From contig NC_079883.1 of the NCBI RefSeq assembly GCF_029227915.1, positions 10,726,001 through 10,790,000 of the forward strand: a DNA stretch of 64,000 nucleotides, in the 5' to 3' direction. A model generated the notes under the pieces. That model ran no database searches. It saw only the letters and a list, made by a program, of their open reading frames with translations, and was not told the origin of the DNA. The DNA comes from Hydractinia symbiolongicarpus. Its lineage: Eukaryota; Cnidaria; Hydrozoa; Anthoathecata; Hydractiniidae. Every line of letters starts with the position of its first letter. Within the stretch, counting starts at the first letter, position 1. Below are positions 37,611-53,045 of the stretch, one piece after another. The translations under genes were made by a program, and so were the position numbers.

Positions 37611-37991
37611 TTACTTCTTCTGTCCTTTGTCGTTCTTCTTTGGGAGTAAGACAGCTTGAATGTTTGGCAAAACACCACCAGCTGCAATGGTTACACCGCT
37701 CAAAAGTTTGTTTAATTCTTCATCATTACGAACAGCCAATTGTAAATGTCTTGGAATAATCCTAGCTTTTTTGTTGTCTCTTGCTGCGTTACCAGCCAAC
37801 TCCAATATCTCAGCAGATAAATATTCCAAGACGGCTGCTAAGTAAACTGGTGCTCCAGATCCAATTCGGTTAGCATAGTGCCCTCTACGAAGGAATCTAT
37901 GCACTCTACCGACTGGAAATTGAAGTCCAGCTCTTGAGGATCTTGTCTTGGCTTTAGCCTTAGCTTTTCCACCTTTTCCACGTCCAGACAT
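37611..37991 (-). CDS. H2A: Histone H2A, unit 8
   Basis: Same protein as unit 2. Stem-loop at 37573-37588. Confidence 0.97.
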   Translation of the reverse strand: MSGRGKGGKAKAKAKTRSSRAGLQFPVGRVHRFLRRGHYANRIGSGAPVYLAAVLEYLSAEILELAGNAARDNKKARIIPRHLQLAVRNDEELNKLLSGVTIAAGGVLPNIQAVLLPKKNDKGQKK

Positions 37992-38275
37992 AACTGCGAT
38001 TTGATTTGTAAGTTAATACAAAAACGTACGAATATTTAACGTAAGTGTTAACGAAATAAACTTTACTCGTTTTTTCATCATAAAAATAGGATCGAAATCA
38101 TGTTTTTTTAACCAATCATAATTAAGTATTAAACAAAAGATTTTTTTTTTAACCAATTAAATTGCGTATCGGCGTTTTCGGATCGAATTCGATCCGATTT
38201 TTTTACTTATAAACAAAAAGTTTTGACTTGCAGTTTAATGCTTATTTACAAGTTAAGTAGCAAAAATTTTTAACC

Positions 38276-38680
38276 ATGTCTGACGCAGCAGCTAAAGGAG
38301 GAAAACAGGCACCTAAAGTAGCCAAGAAAGGTGAAAAAAGAGCCGGCAAAAAAGGAGGAAAGATTGGTGGAACTGGTGAAAAGAAACGCAAGAGAAAGAG
38401 AAAGGAAAGTTATGCTATTTACATCTACAATGTTTTGAAACAAGTTCACCCAGATGTCGGAGTTTCAAGCAAAGCTATGAGCATCATGAACTCATTTGTC
38501 AACGACATCTTTGAGCGCATTGCTTCCGAAGCTTCGCGTTTGGCTCTTCAAAACAAAAAGTCGACCATCTCTTCTCGTGAAATTCAAACCGCAGTACGTC
38601 TTCTCTTGCCTGGAGAACTTGCAAAACACGCAGTCAGTGAAGGAACAAAAGCCGTCACAAAATACACAAGCAGCAAGTAA
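38276..38680 (+). CDS. H2B: Histone H2B, unit 8
   Basis: Same protein as unit 1. Stem-loop at 38704-38719. The TG run downstream is one repeat shorter than in block 1. Confidence 0.97.
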   Translation: MSDAAAKGGKQAPKVAKKGEKRAGKKGGKIGGTGEKKRKRKRKESYAIYIYNVLKQVHPDVGVSSKAMSIMNSFVNDIFERIASEASRLALQNKKSTISSREIQTAVRLLLPGELAKHAVSEGTKAVTKYTSSK

Positions 38681-39140
38681 ACCAACGTCTACCAAACACA
38701 AACGGTCTTTTTTAAGACCACACATCTTTAAAAAAACATTTACTTGGCGTCACTACAAGTTAACCGAAGTTAATAAAACTTCTAAATAATGTGCTTAAGA
38801 ACACTAGCCTACATTTAAAATACTTCCCCATGTGTGTGTGGATTAGCTTCACTTTTCATACGTATTATTAGCTGTACTTGCAGAAAAGACAAGTACATTG
38901 ATCCATGTTATTGCTTACATTTAACTTAACCCAGCTTTTCACGGAAACACTCCCAGGCAAATTAACCCTACAAAGTATTTCTAAATTTTTTTTGTGTCAT
39001 ATATGACATAGTATCGTATAGCAATAAATGTAACTGTGACAAGACTTTACACATTGTGTAATTTGGAAGCGTGCACAAAGTAATGTTTTAAAAGATTTGT
39101 GGCTATAAAAATAGCCGTTTTTGTTGAGCAATGACAACGC

Positions 39141-39497
<357 letters not shown>

Positions 39498-39975
39498 TTA
39501 ACAGAATTCAGACAGCTTTAAAAAGAGGCCATAAAATTACCTACTGCTCGTGGAAACACCCTAATTAACCAATAGAGTTGCGTCATTACAAAATGTTCCG
39601 AACATTTTGTACATTTTTTTAAGTAAAACTGTAGTTTTTTTAAAAATTCGTGGTCTTAATGTTTCAGTAAGGCAATAAATTTGGCATCGTTGGAATTCGC
39701 CAAACCTTCTGCTACTTACTAAAAAAAAAAAAAGTCAAAAGCTTTTGTGTATCAGAAGATACAGCCGTTTTCCCGTAGCCAAAAAACACAGATTTTATAA
39801 AAATGTTAAAGTAATGAGCGTAATGTCATTATGCAGCCAATCAGAAATTACTTTCTTAGCACCAATCAAATGGTTTGTTTTGAACCTTAGCTGTCAATCA
39901 ATATGAGAAATAAAACTTTGGCGCGATAGTGCATTTTAGACCGTCTTGTGTATCCGTACTACATCGACTTCTTAA

Positions 39976-40389
<414 letters not shown>

Positions 40390-40750
40390 GCATCTTACCA
40401 AACAAAAAACGGCTATTTTTATAGCCACACATCCATAAAAAATATTACGGCTAGCTTTTTATATCAAACTTTGTCCTGCTTTCTGTTTAAATTTTATGCT
40501 ACATAAAAATTTTATGCTACATAAAGTTTGACAATGTTAAAAATATGAAGGGCAAGAAAAGTAAAAGCAAGAAAATAAGAAATTTAAAAACGAAAATACT
40601 TAAACTTAGGGAATCTAATCTTAAATTTACTCTTTTTTAACTGTTTAAGTGACTTAAACAAGTTTAACTTTGTACCAAGATAATGTTTTTTTGTAAATGT
40701 GTGGCTATAAAAATAGCCGTTTGTTAATGTAATAGCCAGATACACACAAA

Positions 40751-41302
40751 TTATTTTTTTGCGGTCTTCTTTGCTGCCTTTTTGGGAGTCTTTTTGACCT
40801 TCTTTGCTGCAGGTTTTTTAGCAACAGGCTTCTTTGTGGGTTTCTTAGCTGCTGGTTTCTTAGCCGAGGCTTTCTTTGTGGCAGGCTTCTTTGCTGCTTT
40901 CTTTGGCGTGCTCTTCTTTGCTGGCTTCTTTTTTGGTGTACTTTTCTTTGCAGTAGGCTTCTTTGCCGTTGGCTTTTTTGCTGCGGCCTTTTTCTTAGGT
41001 TTTTCTTTTTTTACCTGACCTAGCTTGAATGATCCAGAAGCACCAGTGCCTTTAGTTTGAATCAAATCGCCTGATGTTACTCCTCGTTTAAGAGCCATTT
41101 TCAGATGATGATCTGAGTTTTCAGCAACTTTGTAATTTGCATGAATATATTTTGTAATAGCTTGGCGAGATGAACCACCGCGTTCCTTTAGGGTAGCGAT
41201 AGCAGCCTTGATCATGTCCACATATTTAGGGTGATCAGCTGTCTTCTTTGCAGCAGGTTTCTTCTTGGGTGCGATTTTCTTTGGAGAAGCTGCTTCACTC
41301 AT
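40751..41302 (-). CDS. H1: Histone H1, unit 8
   Basis: Same 183-residue protein. Stem-loop at 40703-40718. Confidence 0.95.
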   Translation of the reverse strand: MSEAASPKKIAPKKKPAAKKTADHPKYVDMIKAAIATLKERGGSSRQAITKYIHANYKVAENSDHHLKMALKRGVTSGDLIQTKGTGASGSFKLGQVKKEKPKKKAAAKKPTAKKPTAKKSTPKKKPAKKSTPKKAAKKPATKKASAKKPAAKKPTKKPVAKKPAAKKVKKTPKKAAKKTAKK

Positions 41303-41881
41303 TTTTAATGTTTTCTTACAACAATCCAACGATAAACGATGCTTGTTATCACAGTAGAAGTATACTAAACATTACCGTGTAAATGAGATATAATTTAAGA
41401 CGGTGCGAAGTATGCGGACGTAAAAGTACCACTCCCGGGAATTGATTTGGCGCGAAAACAGAAATGTGTGTTTCTGTACATCGTATAATGTCCGTTTTGG
41501 GTGCCGCGACTATGCGAAAGCATGTTAATTTTTATTTGTAGTACGACGCAATAGTCTGCAAGAGAAGCTGCTGGAGTTTGAGGTCTTCAGCATTACATCT
41601 AGTCTGTTAATTTGGGCTTCTTCCGCGCTCGTGTTAGGATTTTCATAAAGCGTTCTTTGGTTTGCGTTGCGTATGTCGGCCTACATCATCGACACGGCCT
41701 GTTTCCGGCTATTAGGAGCAATTCATATATTGGGCACTGCGTTTCGACTTTTTTATTAGACCACAGTAAAAAAATTCACTCACAGAAGTCCCTTTCTTTC
41801 ATGGCTACAAACACGAAGAATTCTGTCGTAAGTAAAACGAATGCGCAAGCCAAAATGACGATGGGGCGAAGTCATAAGCAT

Positions 41882-41954
41882 GGCCCTGTGGCCCAATGGA
41901 TAAGGCATCTGACTACGAATCAGGGGATTCCAGGTTCGACTCCTGGCAGGGTCG
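41882..41954 (+). tRNA. tRNA-Arg(ACG): tRNA-Arg(ACG), unit 8 (intact G1:C72)
   Basis: As in unit 1 except for G at position 1, which restores a full seven-pair acceptor stem (GGCCCTG with CAGGGTC, one G-U). This is the block-2 form. A and B boxes are intact. No nearby T4 run. Confidence 0.94.
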
Positions 41955-42276
41955 CACTGTCGCATTTCGGCTGCATGGTCTACTGTGTAACGCGCGCGCA
42001 CGTTCTGGCGTAATGCGTTGATAAACGGAATGTACGCAGACATATTGGAAAGTAATATCACGCACTTAGTATCGTCGCCTTTGTTAGCATTCATGTAAGT
42101 TACCATCCACTCGCTACAGTCGCTCTCCATCCTACGGCTAAATCAACAGCCGTGATTTTTACTATGTCGCCGTCCATCCGTACGCGGTGACAGTTGTAAG
42201 CTTTACAGTAACGTGACATGCTCCACAAGCAGTTACGGTGTGTGGACGATGCCTATCATGGCAACGCTTGTTCTTT

Positions 42277-42464
42277 ATCGCTTCTCGGCCTAATGGCTAA
42301 GATCAAGTGTAGTATCTGTTCTTATCAGTTTAATATCTGGTAGGCCATTCTCTGAATGGTCAGTATATTAATCTGATTTTTGGCCTTGGGTCATGGAGGT
42401 GGATTCATTCACGCCGTGACCACGGGTTGCCTTGGTGTTGCACTATTACCGATGGCGGCCCACA
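42277..42464 (+). ncRNA. U2: U2 snRNA, unit 8
   Basis: Identical to unit 1. PSE at 42223-42231. Confidence 0.95.
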
Positions 42465-42653
42465 TAAGCAATAAAAGAATAATAGCAGTCCTCTTTCCGA
42501 CGGCACTCTGCATAGTCTACGGCGGGAACAAAACGCGTACACTGGGGGAGAATACAGCCTATGCCCCGCGACACGGCAGTTTATAACACACTCAAGCCAC
42601 AAGCATTAACAAACTTTGAAGGGTACCCTCATGCTACGGTGCAGTTCCAACTC

Positions 42654-42818
42654 ATACTTACCTGACGGGGAAGTAAAGACTGATCAATGAGGGTTTTCTT
42701 CCAGAGTGAGGCTCTTGCATTGCACTACGCTTGGGCTGACCTCTGCGATTACTGCAAACGTCAGTAACTCGACCGTACAATTTCTGGTAGTGGGGGCCTG
42801 CGTCCGCGCTCGCCCCCT
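42654..42818 (+). ncRNA. U1: U1 snRNA, unit 8
   Basis: Consensus copy with an intact Sm site. PSE at 42597-42605. Confidence 0.95.
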
Positions 42819-43145
42819 CCTTAAGTCAAAATGAATGAGCTTAGAAAAGTTGCGCGGCCAAATGTCGGTGGTGACTTAAACGCTAAGGTAAAACCTCGCT
42901 TGGCTGTTACGAAACGTGATTGCGATATAAGTCCTCGGAAGGCGGCGGAATTTTATTTTATTTGCCATTCCGTCAGGGTTATTGGATGATCGGCAATAGA
43001 TCGAGTTTGTATGCATTTGAAAGCTCTTTTTTCTCGTACTATCACCTGAAAATGTCGTAGGAAAATGTCATAGGAAACACTTTCAACAACCGCCACGTTC
43101 CTTAATTGTTATAACAAGAAATATATCACAGCAAATGAAAATGAA

Positions 43146-43265
43146 AAGCCTACGACACCGGGAGTTCCCAGGCGGTCCCCCATCCAAGTACTATCCCGGC
43201 CCGACGATGCTTAACTTCCGTGATCAGACGAGAACGGGTGTGTTCATCGTGGTATGGCCGTAGAC
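43146..43265 (-). rRNA. 5S rRNA: 5S rRNA, unit 8
   Basis: Consensus 5S with the 22-bp-shorter block-2 flank. Confidence 0.97.
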
Positions 43266-43462
43266 ATTAGTAGGTGCAAATACGTGCAATTTATTTTGAC
43301 GTTGTGATCAAATTTTTTTATTTAATTTCTTTGAGTTACTTAGGACAAGGCGTATGCATGGATTATCTATTAGACTTTAAGGTTATAGTTTTGTGAAAAA
43401 AACAATGTTTTTTTAAAGATGTGTGGCTATAAAAATAGCCGTTGTTTTCTGAGTGTAGCGGT

Positions 43463-43843
43463 TTACTTCTTGTGTCCTTTGTCGTTCTTCTTTGGGAGTA
43501 AGACAGCTTGAATGTTTGGCAAAACACCACCAGCTGCAATGGTTACACCGCTCAAAAGTTTGTTTAATTCTTCATCATTACGAACAGCCAATTGTAAATG
43601 TCTTGGAATAATCCTAGCTTTTTTGTTGTCTCTTGCTGCGTTACCAGCCAACTCCAATATCTCAGCAGATAAATATTCCAAGACGGCTGCTAAGTAAACT
43701 GGTGCTCCAGATCCAATTCGGTTAGCATAGTGCCCTCTACGAAGGAATCTATGCACTCTACCGACTGGAAATTGAAGTCCAGCTCTTGAGGATCTTGTCT
43801 TGGCTTTAGCCTTAGCTTTTCCACCTTTTCCACGTCCAGACAT
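43463..43843 (-). CDS. H2A: Histone H2A, unit 9 (Gln124His)
   Basis: Same as the others except codon 124, CAC for CAG, so the C-terminus reads KGHKK. The change is in the flexible tail and probably tolerated. Stem-loop at 43425-43440. Confidence 0.96.
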   Translation of the reverse strand: MSGRGKGGKAKAKAKTRSSRAGLQFPVGRVHRFLRRGHYANRIGSGAPVYLAAVLEYLSAEILELAGNAARDNKKARIIPRHLQLAVRNDEELNKLLSGVTIAAGGVLPNIQAVLLPKKNDKGHKK

Positions 43844-44127
43844 AACTGCGATTTGATTTGTAAGTTAATACAAAAACGTACGAATATTTAACGTAAGTGT
43901 TAACGAAATAAACTTTACTCGTTTTTTCATCATAAAAATAGGATCGAAATCATGTTTTTTTAACCAATCATAATTAAGTATTAAACAAAAGATTTTTTTT
44001 TTAACCAATTAAATTGCGTATCGGCGTTTTCGGATCGAATTCGATCCGATTTTTTTACTTATAAACAAAAAGTTTTGACTTGCAGTTTAATGCTTATTTA
44101 CAAGTTAAGTAGCAAAAATTTTTAACC

Positions 44128-44532
44128 ATGTCTGACGCAGCAGCTAAAGGAGGAAAACAGGCACCTAAAGTAGCCAAGAAAGGTGAAAAAAGAGCCGGCA
44201 AAAAAGGAGGAAAGATTGGTGGAACTGGTGAAAAGAAACGCAAGAGAAAGAGAAAGGAAAGTTATGCTATTTACATCTACAATGTTTTGAAACAAGTTCA
44301 CCCAGATGTCGGAGTTTCAAGCAAAGCTATGAGCATCATGAACTCATTTGTCAACGACATCTTTGAGCGCATTGCTTCCGAAGCTTCGCGTTTGGCTCTT
44401 CAAAACAAAAAGTCGACCATCTCTTCTCGTGAAATTCAAACCGCAGTACGTCTTCTCTTGCCTGGAGAACTTGCAAAACACGCAGTCAGTGAAGGAACAA
44501 AAGCCGTCACAAAATACACAAGCAGCAAGTAA
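44128..44532 (+). CDS. H2B: Histone H2B, unit 9
   Basis: Same protein as unit 1. Stem-loop at 44556-44571. Confidence 0.97.
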   Translation: MSDAAAKGGKQAPKVAKKGEKRAGKKGGKIGGTGEKKRKRKRKESYAIYIYNVLKQVHPDVGVSSKAMSIMNSFVNDIFERIASEASRLALQNKKSTISSREIQTAVRLLLPGELAKHAVSEGTKAVTKYTSSK

Positions 44533-44992
44533 ACCAACGTCTACCAAACACAAACGGTCTTTTTTAAGACCACACATCTTTAAAAAAACATTTACTTGGC
44601 GTCACTACAAGTTAACCGAAGTTAATAAAACTTCTAAATAATGTGCTTAAGAACACTAGCCTACATTTAAAATACTTCCCCATGTGTGTGTGGATTAGCT
44701 TCACTTTTCATACGTATTATTAGCTGTACTTGCAGAAAAGACAAGTACATTGATCCATGTTATTGCTTACATTTAACTTAACCCAGCTTTTCACGGAAAC
44801 ACTCCCAGGCAAATTAACCCTACAAAGTATTTCTAAATTTTTTTTGTGTCATATATGACATAGTATCGTATAGCAATAAATGTAACTGTGACAAGACTTT
44901 ACACATTGTGTAATTTGGAAGCGTGCACAAAGTAATGTTTTAAAAGATTTGTGGCTATAAAAATAGCCGTTTTTGTTGAGCAATGACAACGC

Positions 44993-45349
<357 letters not shown>

Positions 45350-45827
45350 TTAACAGAATTCAGACAGCTTTAAAAAGAGGCCATAAAATTACCTACTGCT
45401 CGTGGAAACACCCTAATTAACCAATAGAGTTGCGTCATTACAAAATGTTCCGAACATTTTGTACATTTTTTTAAGTAAAACTGTAGTTTTTTTAAAAATT
45501 CGTGGTCTTAATGTTTCAGTAAGGCAATAAATTTGGCATCGTTGGAATTCGCCAAACCTTCTGCTACTTACTAAAAAAAAAAAAAGTCAAAAGCTTTTGT
45601 GTATCAGAAGATACAGCCGTTTTCCCGTAGCCAAAAAACACAGATTTTATAAAAATGTTAAAGTAATGAGCGTAATGTCATTATGCAGCCAATCAGAAAT
45701 TACTTTCTTAGCACCAATCAAATGGTTTGTTTTGAACCTTAGCTGTCAATCAATATGAGAAATAAAACTTTGGCGCGATAGTGCATTTTAGACCGTCTTG
45801 TGTATCCGTACTACATCGACTTCTTAA

Positions 45828-46241
<414 letters not shown>

Positions 46242-46602
46242 GCATCTTACCAAACAAAAAACGGCTATTTTTATAGCCACACATCCATAAAAAATATTAC
46301 GGCTAGCTTTTTATATCAAACTTTGTCCTGCTTTCTGTTTAAATTTTATGCTACATAAAAATTTTATGCTACATAAAGTTTGACAATGTTAAAAATATGA
46401 AGGGCAAGAAAAGTAAAAGCAAGAAAATAAGAAATTTAAAAACGAAAATACTTAAACTTAGGGAATCTAATCTTAAATTTACTCTTTTTTAACTGTTTAA
46501 GTGACTTAAACAAGTTTAACTTTGTACCAAGATAATGTTTTTTTGTAAATGTGTGGCTATAAAAATAGCCGTTTGTTAATGTAATAGCCAGATACACACA
46601 AA

Positions 46603-47154
46603 TTATTTTTTTGCGGTCTTCTTTGCTGCCTTTTTGGGAGTCTTTTTGACCTTCTTTGCTGCAGGTTTTTTAGCAACAGGCTTCTTTGTGGGTTTCTTAG
46701 CTGCTGGTTTCTTAGCCGAGGCTTTCTTTGTGGCAGGCTTCTTTGCTGCTTTCTTTGGCGTGCTCTTCTTTGCTGGCTTCTTTTTTGGTGTACTTTTCTT
46801 TGCAGTAGGCTTCTTTGCCGTTGGCTTTTTTGCTGCGGCCTTTTTCTTAGGTTTTTCTTTTTTTACCTGACCTAGCTTGAATGATCCAGAAGCACCAGTG
46901 CCTTTAGTTTGAATCAAATCGCCTGATGTTACTCCTCGTTTAAGAGCCATTTTCAGATGATGATCTGAGTTTTCAGCAACTTTGTAATTTGCATGAATAT
47001 ATTTTGTAATAGCTTGGCGAGATGAACCACCGCGTTCCTTTAGGGTAGCGATAGCAGCCTTGATCATGTCCACATATTTAGGGTGATCAGCTGTCTTCTT
47101 TGCAGCAGGTTTCTTCTTGGGTGCGATTTTCTTTGGAGAAGCTGCTTCACTCAT
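46603..47154 (-). CDS. H1: Histone H1, unit 9, first copy, joined to H4 upstream sequence
   Basis: The coding sequence is intact, with stem-loop at 46555-46570. Its own upstream sequence is kept for only 30 bp. Beyond the junction at 47183-47201 lies the H4 upstream region in the orientation that normally drives H4, with CCAAT box and 25-bp inverted repeat. The E2F site and H1-box are lost. If transcribed, this H1 is probably under H4-type control. Confidence 0.95.
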   Translation of the reverse strand: MSEAASPKKIAPKKKPAAKKTADHPKYVDMIKAAIATLKERGGSSRQAITKYIHANYKVAENSDHHLKMALKRGVTSGDLIQTKGTGASGSFKLGQVKKEKPKKKAAAKKPTAKKPTAKKSTPKKKPAKKSTPKKAAKKPATKKASAKKPAAKKPTKKPVAKKPAAKKVKKTPKKAAKKTAKK

Positions 47155-47182
47155 TTTTAATGTTTTCTTACAACAATCCAAC

Positions 47183-47201
47183 GAATCACAAAACCTGCTA
47201 T
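47183..47201. other. Duplication junction with inverted 19-nt H4 fragment
   Basis: GAATCACAAAACCTGCTAT matches the H4 coding strand, inverted relative to the H4 genes here. It shares GA with the H1 flank and T with the H4 flank, so about 16 bp is inserted filler. It looks like templated insertion during end joining or replication template switching. Confidence 0.88.
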
Positions 47202-47677
47202 AACAGAATTCAGACAGCTTTAAAAAGAGGCCATAAAATTACCTACTGCTCGTGGAAACACCCTAATTAACCAATAGAGTTGCGTCATTACAAAATGTTC
47301 CGAACATTTTGTACATTTTTTTAAGTAAAACTGTAGTTTTTTTAAAAATTCGTGGTCTTAATGTTTCAGTAAGGCAATAAATTTGGCATCGTTGGAATTC
47401 GCCAAACCTTCTGCTACTTACTAAAAAAAAAAAAAGTCAAAAGCTTTTGTGTATCAGAAGATACAGCCGTTTTCCCGTAGCCAAAAAACACAGATTTTAT
47501 AAAAATGTTAAAGTAATGAGCGTAATGTCATTATGCAGCCAATCAGAAATTACTTTCTTAGCACCAATCAAATGGTTTGTTTTGAACCTTAGCTGTCAAT
47601 CAATATGAGAAATAAAACTTTGGCGCGATAGTGCATTTTAGACCGTCTTGTGTATCCGTACTACATCGACTTCTTAA

Positions 47678-48091
<414 letters not shown>

Positions 48092-48452
48092 GCATCTTAC
48101 CAAACAAAAAACGGCTATTTTTATAGCCACACATCCATAAAAAATATTACGGCTAGCTTTTTATATCAAACTTTGTCCTGCTTTCTGTTTAAATTTTATG
48201 CTACATAAAAATTTTATGCTACATAAAGTTTGACAATGTTAAAAATATGAAGGGCAAGAAAAGTAAAAGCAAGAAAATAAGAAATTTAAAAACGAAAATA
48301 CTTAAACTTAGGGAATCTAATCTTAAATTTACTCTTTTTTAACTGTTTAAGTGACTTAAACAAGTTTAACTTTGTACCAAGATAATGTTTTTTTGTAAAT
48401 GTGTGGCTATAAAAATAGCCGTTTGTTAATGTAATAGCCAGATACACACAAA

Positions 48453-49004
48453 TTATTTTTTTGCGGTCTTCTTTGCTGCCTTTTTGGGAGTCTTTTTGAC
48501 CTTCTTTGCTGCAGGTTTTTTAGCAACAGGCTTCTTTGTGGGTTTCTTAGCTGCTGGTTTCTTAGCCGAGGCTTTCTTTGTGGCAGGCTTCTTTGCTGCT
48601 TTCTTTGGCGTGCTCTTCTTTGCTGGCTTCTTTTTTGGTGTACTTTTCTTTGCAGTAGGCTTCTTTGCCGTTGGCTTTTTTGCTGCGGCCTTTTTCTTAG
48701 GTTTTTCTTTTTTTACCTGACCTAGCTTGAATGATCCAGAAGCACCAGTGCCTTTAGTTTGAATCAAATCGCCTGATGTTACTCCTCGTTTAAGAGCCAT
48801 TTTCAGATGATGATCTGAGTTTTCAGCAACTTTGTAATTTGCATGAATATATTTTGTAATAGCTTGGCGAGATGAACCACCGCGTTCCTTTAGGGTAGCG
48901 ATAGCAGCCTTGATCATGTCCACATATTTAGGGTGATCAGCTGTCTTCTTTGCAGCAGGTTTCTTCTTGGGTGCGATTTTCTTTGGAGAAGCTGCTTCAC
49001 TCAT
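48453..49004 (-). CDS. H1: Histone H1, unit 9, second copy
   Basis: Same 183-residue protein with its normal promoter (E2F site, H1-box). Stem-loop at 48405-48420. Confidence 0.95.
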   Translation of the reverse strand: MSEAASPKKIAPKKKPAAKKTADHPKYVDMIKAAIATLKERGGSSRQAITKYIHANYKVAENSDHHLKMALKRGVTSGDLIQTKGTGASGSFKLGQVKKEKPKKKAAAKKPTAKKPTAKKSTPKKKPAKKSTPKKAAKKPATKKASAKKPAAKKPTKKPVAKKPAAKKVKKTPKKAAKKTAKK

Positions 49005-49583
49005 TTTTAATGTTTTCTTACAACAATCCAACGATAAACGATGCTTGTTATCACAGTAGAAGTATACTAAACATTACCGTGTAAATGAGATATAATTTAA
49101 GACGGTGCGAAGTATGCGGACGTAAAAGTACCACTCCCGGGAATTGATTTGGCGCGAAAACAGAAATGTGTGTTTCTGTACATCGTATAATGTCCGTTTT
49201 GGGTGCCGCGACTATGCGAAAGCATGTTAATTTTTATTTGTAGTACGACGCAATAGTCTGCAAGAGAAGCTGCTGGAGTTTGAGGTCTTCAGCATTACAT
49301 CTAGTCTGTTAATTTGGGCTTCTTCCGCGCTCGTGTTAGGATTTTCATAAAGCGTTCTTTGGTTTGCGTTGCGTATGTCGGCCTACATCATCGACACGGC
49401 CTGTTTCCGGCTATTAGGAGCAATTCATATATTGGGCACTGCGTTTCGACTTTTTTATTAGACCACAGTAAAAAAATTCACTCACAGAAGTCCCTTTCTT
49501 TCATGGCTACAAACACGAAGAATTCTGTCGTAAGTAAAACGAATGCGCAAGCCAAAATGACGATGGGGCGAAGTCATAAGCAT

Positions 49584-49656
49584 GGCCCTGTGGCCCAATG
49601 GATAAGGCATCTGACTACGAATCAGGGGATTCCAGGTTCGACTCCTGGCAGGGTCG
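49584..49656 (+). tRNA. tRNA-Arg(ACG): tRNA-Arg(ACG), unit 9
   Basis: Block-2 form with G1:C72. Confidence 0.94.
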
Positions 49657-49978
49657 CACTGTCGCATTTCGGCTGCATGGTCTACTGTGTAACGCGCGCG
49701 CACGTTCTGGCGTAATGCGTTGATAAACGGAATGTACGCAGACATATTGGAAAGTAATATCACGCACTTAGTATCGTCGCCTTTGTTAGCATTCATGTAA
49801 GTTACCATCCACTCGCTACAGTCGCTCTCCATCCTACGGCTAAATCAACAGCCGTGATTTTTACTATGTCGCCGTCCATCCGTACGCGGTGACAGTTGTA
49901 AGCTTTACAGTAACGTGACATGCTCCACAAGCAGTTACGGTGTGTGGACGATGCCTATCATGGCAACGCTTGTTCTTT

Positions 49979-50166
49979 ATCGCTTCTCGGCCTAATGGCT
50001 AAGATCAAGTGTAGTATCTGTTCTTATCAGTTTAATATCTGGTAGGCCATTCTCTGAATGGTCAGTATATTAATCTGATTTTTGGCCTTGGGTCATGGAG
50101 GTGGATTCATTCACGCCGTGACCACGGGTTGCCTTGGTGTTGCACTATTACCGATGGCGGCCCACA
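49979..50166 (+). ncRNA. U2: U2 snRNA, unit 9
   Basis: Identical to unit 1. PSE at 49925-49933. Confidence 0.95.
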
Positions 50167-50355
50167 TAAGCAATAAAAGAATAATAGCAGTCCTCTTTCC
50201 GACGGCACTCTGCATAGTCTACGGCGGGAACAAAACGCGTACACTGGGGGAGAATACAGCCTATGCCCCGCGACACGGCAGTTTATAACACACTCAAGCC
50301 ACAAGCATTAACAAACTTTGAAGGGTACCCTCATGCTACGGTGCAGTTCCAACTC

Positions 50356-50520
50356 ATACTTACCTGACGGGGAAGTAAAGACTGATCAATGAGGGTTTTC
50401 TTCCAGAGTGAGGCTCTTGCATTGCACTACGCTTGGGCTGACCTCTGCGATTACTGCAAACGTCAGTAACTCGACCGTACAATTTCTGGTAGTGGGGGCC
50501 TGCGTCCGCGCTCGCCCCCT
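50356..50520 (+). ncRNA. U1: U1 snRNA, unit 9
   Basis: Consensus copy with an intact Sm site. PSE at 50299-50307. Confidence 0.95.
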
Positions 50521-50841
50521 CCTTAAGTCAAAATGAATGAGCTTAGAAAAGTTGCGCGGCCAAATGTCGGTGGTGACTTAAACGCTAAGGTAAAACCTCG
50601 CTTGGCTGTTACGAAACGTGATTGCGATATAAGTCCTCGGAAGGCGGCGGAATTTTATTTTATTTGCCATTCCGTCAGGGTTATTGGATGATCGGCAATA
50701 GATCGAGTTTGTATGCATTTGAAAGCTCTTTTTTCTCGTACTATCACCTGAAAATGTCGTAGGAAAATGTCATAGGAAACACTTTCAACAACCGCCACGT
50801 TCCTTAATTGTTATAACAAGAAATATATCACAGCAAATGAA

Positions 50842-50961
50842 AAGCCTACGACACCGGGAGTTCCCAGGCGGTCCCCCATCCAAGTACTATCCCGGCCCGA
50901 CGATGCTTAACTTCCGTGATCAGACGAGAACGGGTGTGTTCATCGTGGTATGGCCGTAGAC
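50842..50961 (-). rRNA. 5S rRNA: 5S rRNA, unit 9
   Basis: Consensus 5S. The flank beyond its 3' end has lost a further 6 bp (one ATGAAA step) relative to other block-2 units, but the T4 terminator remains. Confidence 0.97.
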
Positions 50962-51158
50962 ATTAGTAGGTGCAAATACGTGCAATTTATTTTGACGTTG
51001 TGATCAAATTTTTTTATTTAATTTCTTTGAGTTACTTAGGACAAGGCGTATGCATGGATTATCTATTAGACTTTAAGGTTATAGTTTTGTGAAAAAAACA
51101 ATGTTTTTTTAAAGATGTGTGGCTATAAAAATAGCCGTTGTTTTCTGAGTGTAGCGGT

Positions 51159-51539
51159 TTACTTCTTCTGTCCTTTGTCGTTCTTCTTTGGGAGTAAGAC
51201 AGCTTGAATGTTTGGCAAAACACCACCAGCTGCAATGGTTACACCGCTCAAAAGTTTGTTTAATTCTTCATCATTACGAACAGCCAATTGTAAATGTCTT
51301 GGAATAATCCTAGCTTTTTTGTTGTCTCTTGCTGCGTTACCAGCCAACTCCAATATCTCAGCAGATAAATATTCCAAGACGGCTGCTAAGTAAACTGGTG
51401 CTCCAGATCCAATTCGGTTAGCATAGTGCCCTCTACGAAGGAATCTATGCACTCTACCGACTGGAAATTGAAGTCCAGCTCTTGAGGATCTTGTCTTGGC
51501 TTTAGCCTTAGCTTTTCCACCTTTTCCACGTCCAGACAT
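51159..51539 (-). CDS. H2A: Histone H2A, unit 10
   Basis: Consensus protein. Stem-loop at 51121-51136. Confidence 0.97.
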   Translation of the reverse strand: MSGRGKGGKAKAKAKTRSSRAGLQFPVGRVHRFLRRGHYANRIGSGAPVYLAAVLEYLSAEILELAGNAARDNKKARIIPRHLQLAVRNDEELNKLLSGVTIAAGGVLPNIQAVLLPKKNDKGQKK

Positions 51540-51823
51540 AACTGCGATTTGATTTGTAAGTTAATACAAAAACGTACGAATATTTAACGTAAGTGTTAAC
51601 GAAATAAACTTTACTCGTTTTTTCATCATAAAAATAGGATCGAAATCATGTTTTTTTAACCAATCATAATTAAGTATTAAACAAAAGATTTTTTTTTTAA
51701 CCAATTAAATTGCGTATCGGCGTTTTCGGATCGAATTCGATCCGATTTTTTTACTTATAAACAAAAAGTTTTGACTTGCAGTTTAATGCTTATTTACAAG
51801 TTAAGTAGCAAAAATTTTTAACC

Positions 51824-52228
51824 ATGTCTGACGCAGCAGCTAAAGGAGGAAAACAGGCACCTAAAGTAGCCAAGAAAGGTGAAAAAAGAGCCGGCAAAAA
51901 AGGAGGAAAGATTGGTGGAACTGGTGAAAAGAAACGCAAGAGAAAGAGAAAGGAAAGTTATGCTATTTACATCTACAATGTTTTGAAACAAGTTCACCCA
52001 GATGTCGGAGTTTCAAGCAAAGCTATGAGCATCATGAACTCATTTGTCAACGACATCTTTGAGCGCATTGCTTCCGAAGCTTCGCGTTTGGCTCTTCAAA
52101 ACAAAAAGTCGACCATCTCTTCTCGTGAAATTCAAACCGCAGTACGTCTTCTCTTGCCTGGAGAACTTGCAAAACACGCAGTCAGTGAAGGAACAAAAGC
52201 CGTCACAAAATACACAAGCAGCAAGTAA
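51824..52228 (+). CDS. H2B: Histone H2B, unit 10
   Basis: Consensus protein. Stem-loop at 52252-52267. Confidence 0.97.
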   Translation: MSDAAAKGGKQAPKVAKKGEKRAGKKGGKIGGTGEKKRKRKRKESYAIYIYNVLKQVHPDVGVSSKAMSIMNSFVNDIFERIASEASRLALQNKKSTISSREIQTAVRLLLPGELAKHAVSEGTKAVTKYTSSK

Positions 52229-52688
52229 ACCAACGTCTACCAAACACAAACGGTCTTTTTTAAGACCACACATCTTTAAAAAAACATTTACTTGGCGTCA
52301 CTACAAGTTAACCGAAGTTAATAAAACTTCTAAATAATGTGCTTAAGAACACTAGCCTACATTTAAAATACTTCCCCATGTGTGTGTGGATTAGCTTCAC
52401 TTTTCATACGTATTATTAGCTGTACTTGCAGAAAAGACAAGTACATTGATCCATGTTATTGCTTACATTTAACTTAACCCAGCTTTTCACGGAAACACTC
52501 CCAGGCAAATTAACCCTACAAAGTATTTCTAAATTTTTTTTGTGTCATATATGACATAGTATCGTATAGCAATAAATGTAACTGTGACAAGACTTTACAC
52601 ATTGTGTAATTTGGAAGCGTGCACAAAGTAATGTTTTAAAAGATTTGTGGCTATAAAAATAGCCGTTTTTGTTGAGCAATGACAACGC

Positions 52689-53045
<357 letters not shown>

